Source: Thermoplasmata archaeon (GTDB lineage Archaea > Thermoplasmatota > Penumbrarchaeia > Penumbrarchaeales > Penumbrarchaeaceae). From it: DNA of 7,328 nt. The notes under the pieces were generated by a model. It worked only from the letters and a program-made list of their open reading frames with translations. It was not told the origin of the DNA and ran no database searches. Made by a program: the position numbers and the translations under genes. Below, piece by piece: positions 5,461 through 7,328 of this stretch (position 1 is the first letter of the stretch; each line of letters opens with the position of its first letter). Where the stretch lies: the NCBI GenBank assembly GCA_023145185.1, contig JAGLEG010000049.1:1-7328 (forward strand). Direction: 5' to 3'.

Positions 5461-7328
5461 CTACTCCTCGCCCCACTTCTCCTCCTCCTCTGGCCTCTTC
5501 TTATTCAGGAGAAGAATGAAAAGGAGGATGACCACAAGAAGAAGGAGCACAGCTATGATCGTGTAGAATATGGAGTCATCGTCATCGTTCGATCCCTTGA
5601 CGGTCACATCATCATCCGCTGGCGTATCATCGTCGTCATCTGCAGGTGGGTCGTCGTCGTCGGCCGGTGAGATATAATCCTCTATCTGGAATGTGACCGT
5701 GATCGTGTCATTGAGACCCCAGGGGTCGGTCGCTGTGATGATGACCTGATGTGTACCGGAAGCGATGGGAGTTCCAGTCAACAGTCCGGTAGCAGTATCT
5801 ATCTTGAGCCAATCCGGGCCCTCCACGATGGCCCAGGTCAATCCATCTGCATCCGGGTCCGATGCTGACATCAAGAAAGCGAATGGAACCCCTTCCGTTC
5901 CATTTGGTATGGGTGCGGCTGTGATCTTTGGGGCCTCATTCACGTCCAACACCGTGATGTAGAGGAGAATTGATGCATTGCCATTGTTCCCATCATCCAC
6001 TGTTATGGTGATCTGAACGGTGCCCACATCTTCCTGTGTGGGGACCCCGGATATGAGTCCGCTTGTCACATTGAGCGACATCCAGCTCGGAGCGTCTGTC
6101 CAGTTCCAAGTCAGGGAGGCGCTCTCATCGTCCGACCCGGCCAGGGTGAGGTTTATATCCTCCCCCTGGAGAACTTCCACATTCGGGTCCGTGAGGATCA
6201 AGGGAGGGTCGTTCACATCGAGAACCTCCAGGGACAGATTGATATTGTCACTTCCAATATTCCCGTCGTGAACGGTGATGTTCATCCACCAGCTCCCCAC
6301 GTCATCGTTTCGCGGCAAACCGGAGAGGGTGCCGGTATAACGATCCAGGTCCAACCAGTCGCAGTCGGTATCCAGATCCCATAGGAATGTGGCGATCTCG
6401 TCGGGATCCGTAGCCTCCAGATTATACATGTAAAGCTTATCCTCGACCGCATCTGGCAGAGATATTGTTGTGATCATAGGATCATCGTTGGTTCCCAATA
6501 TATCCATCTGGAAGTAATAGCTGGACACGCCTCCGGGATTTCCATCGTCTATGTTGATGTTCAGGAGTATCGATCCGATATCATCCTCTGTAGGTGTTCC
6601 GTTCAGGGTGCCATTAACAGGGTCAATGGTCAGCCAATCCACACTCGTTTCCATGGTCCACAGCATGCCCCCCTCCCCGTCCTCGGTGGATCCCAGGTCA
6701 GCGGAATATGGAGTGTCTTCATAGGCTGTAAGAGGAGGATCAGACAGAAGGGATGGTTTGATATTGACGACCTCGAAGTCAATGTCCCTTACAGTTCTGG
6801 CCCAGTGGTCCGTTGCGATAACCGTTGCGTGGACCCATCCAACGTCATAGTTATCGGGCACCCCTGTCATGATCCCGGTCTCAGAATCGATCGATAGCCA
6901 ATCCGCATCGGTGATAATGGACCAGGTGCAGTTCACATCATCGTTGGAATGCATCTCATCATAGAACACCTGATCCTCGTAGACCTTGATGGGCATGTCG
7001 TAGGGTTTGAGATACAGCCCGAGCCTCTGGGCGTATATATCTCTCTTGGGATGATCGTCCCGATTATCTGACCACAGGAAGAAAAGGGACCCCTCGTCAT
7101 CCATAACCATACAGTGAAGATCTTGTTGAAGAGATGCGTTGGACACGGCCATTCCATCTTCAGCCCATAGTAGATCCCCATCTTCATTCATCCTCTGGAC
7201 GAATATGTCATAAAATACTGACCGTGTGTCCATCCAAGCTACGACCGTTCCCCCGAAAGGATCCTGTAGTACCTGCAGATAACTTGCATGCACCGAGTCC
7301 GGAGCATCGAAAATGGCTTTTCCCTCAT
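5461..7328 (-). CDS. Large cell-surface protein with He_PIG repeats and C-terminal membrane anchor (5'-partial)
   Basis: The frame is open through the right edge, so the GTG at 7293 is not the true start; numbering here uses it as residue 1. Residues 1-95 hold two propeller-like units sharing W-x-D-x-R and DI(F/Y)-x-QR (GGTVVAWMDTR and SLFFLWSDNR). Five He_PIG/cadherin-like beta-sandwich repeats of about 90 residues follow (about 99-538), each with a D/S-W-(L/M)-x-(I/L)-(D/N) then G-x-(L/M)-x-G-x-P motif, at 131, 219, 312, 403 and 494. Next come an Asp/Pro-rich stalk (543-573), one membrane helix (575-596) and a tail beginning NKKRPEEEE. Basic residues after the helix place the long part outside. 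Twelve N-x-S/T sequons lie outside and none inside, fitting archaeal N-glycosylation. Its role may be adhesion, S-layer-associated or binding; no enzyme domain is visible. The missing 5' end should hold a signal peptide. Confidence 0.9.
   Translation of the reverse strand, partial: EGKAIFDAPDSVHASYLQVLQDPFGGTVVAWMDTRSVFYDIFVQRMNEDGDLLWAEDGMAVSNASLQQDLHCMVMDDEGSLFFLWSDNRDDHPKRDIYAQRLGLYLKPYDMPIKVYEDQVFYDEMHSNDDVNCTWSIITDADWLSIDSETGIMTGVPDNYDVGWVHATVIATDHWARTVRDIDFEVVNIKPSLLSDPPLTAYEDTPYSADLGSTEDGEGGMLWTMETSVDWLTIDPVNGTLNGTPTEDDIGSILLNINIDDGNPGGVSSYYFQMDILGTNDDPMITTISLPDAVEDKLYMYNLEATDPDEIATFLWDLDTDCDWLDLDRYTGTLSGLPRNDDVGSWWMNITVHDGNIGSDNINLSLEVLDVNDPPLILTDPNVEVLQGEDINLTLAGSDDESASLTWNWTDAPSWMSLNVTSGLISGVPTQEDVGTVQITITVDDGNNGNASILLYITVLDVNEAPKITAAPIPNGTEGVPFAFLMSASDPDADGLTWAIVEGPDWLKIDTATGLLTGTPIASGTHQVIITATDPWGLNDTITVTFQIEDYISPADDDDPPADDDDDTPADDDVTVKGSNDDDDSIFYTIIAVLLLLVVILLFILLLNKKRPEEEEKWGEE
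5575..5667 (-). repeat. Asp-rich low-complexity stalk coding tract
   Basis: GAT/GAC codons dominate, encoding runs such as PADDDDDTPADDD between the last repeat and the membrane helix. Such acidic stalks extend surface domains away from the membrane and are common in archaeal anchored proteins. The near-trinucleotide repetition could vary in length by slippage. Confidence 0.8.
5680..6999 (-). repeat. Five tandem He_PIG-type protein repeats
   Basis: The encoded repeats start about every 88-93 residues and share a Glu-Asp start (YEDQVF, YEDTPY, VEDKLY; weaker in units 4 and 5), the W-L-x-I-D core, a G-x-L-x-G-x-P turn and a D-D-G-N or T-D strand end. The DNA is clearly diverged between units, so this is an old duplication and not a recent expansion. 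Confidence 0.85.

Noticed and set aside
7291..7293. GTG start for the surface protein
   Set aside because: The frame continues to the right edge with fitting sequence (KAIFDAPDS), so the true start is outside the window.

Overview
The window looks like the chromosome of an archaeon, most likely a euryarchaeal lineage in or near Thermoplasmatota. The evidence is frequent AGG/AGA arginine and ATA isoleucine codons, archaeal TATA-like boxes, GGTGA-type Shine-Dalgarno sites, a PiT/DUF47 pair, a single-domain parvulin, and a cell-surface protein with an Asp-rich stalk and one C-terminal membrane anchor. The lineage is inferred from these features; no marker gene such as rRNA is present. I found no CRISPR array, tRNA, rRNA, transposase or phage gene.

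Left half (1-3596, plus strand): two phosphate uptake modules in tandem, each a transporter followed directly by a PhoU-like partner. The first is the C-terminal part of a PiT permease (cut by the left edge) and a complete DUF47/PhoU-like protein 22 bases downstream. After a 110-base AT-rich promoter region with two palindromic elements comes the second: a Na+/phosphate cotransporter (NptA/PNaS family) and a separate PhoU-domain protein 15 bases downstream, using its ATG at 2925. In many bacteria the PhoU domain is fused to the C-terminus of this transporter; here it is its own gene. The likely theme is low-affinity or Na+-driven phosphate import with a dedicated PhoU-like regulator for each permease.

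Right half (3597-7328, minus strand): three codirectional genes read leftward, namely an ornithine cyclodeaminase/mu-crystallin family dehydrogenase (best guess NAD-dependent alanine dehydrogenase or ketimine reductase), a 93-residue parvulin prolyl isomerase, and an unrecognised 145-residue protein. The last meets the PhoU gene tail to tail with no intergenic base: the two stop codons together form TGATCA. Upstream on the same strand lies the 3' part of a large surface protein cut by the right edge. It has a propeller-like N-terminal segment, five He_PIG/cadherin-like beta-sandwich repeats, an Asp/Pro-rich stalk, one membrane helix and a short charged cytoplasmic tail.

Most of the window is ordinary, compact archaeal gene content. 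The points most worth a second look are the paired transporter/PhoU layout, the palindromes around the nptA promoter, the altered second metal motif of the PhoU protein, the His in place of the expected Asp in the dehydrogenase, and the unrecognised 145-residue protein.
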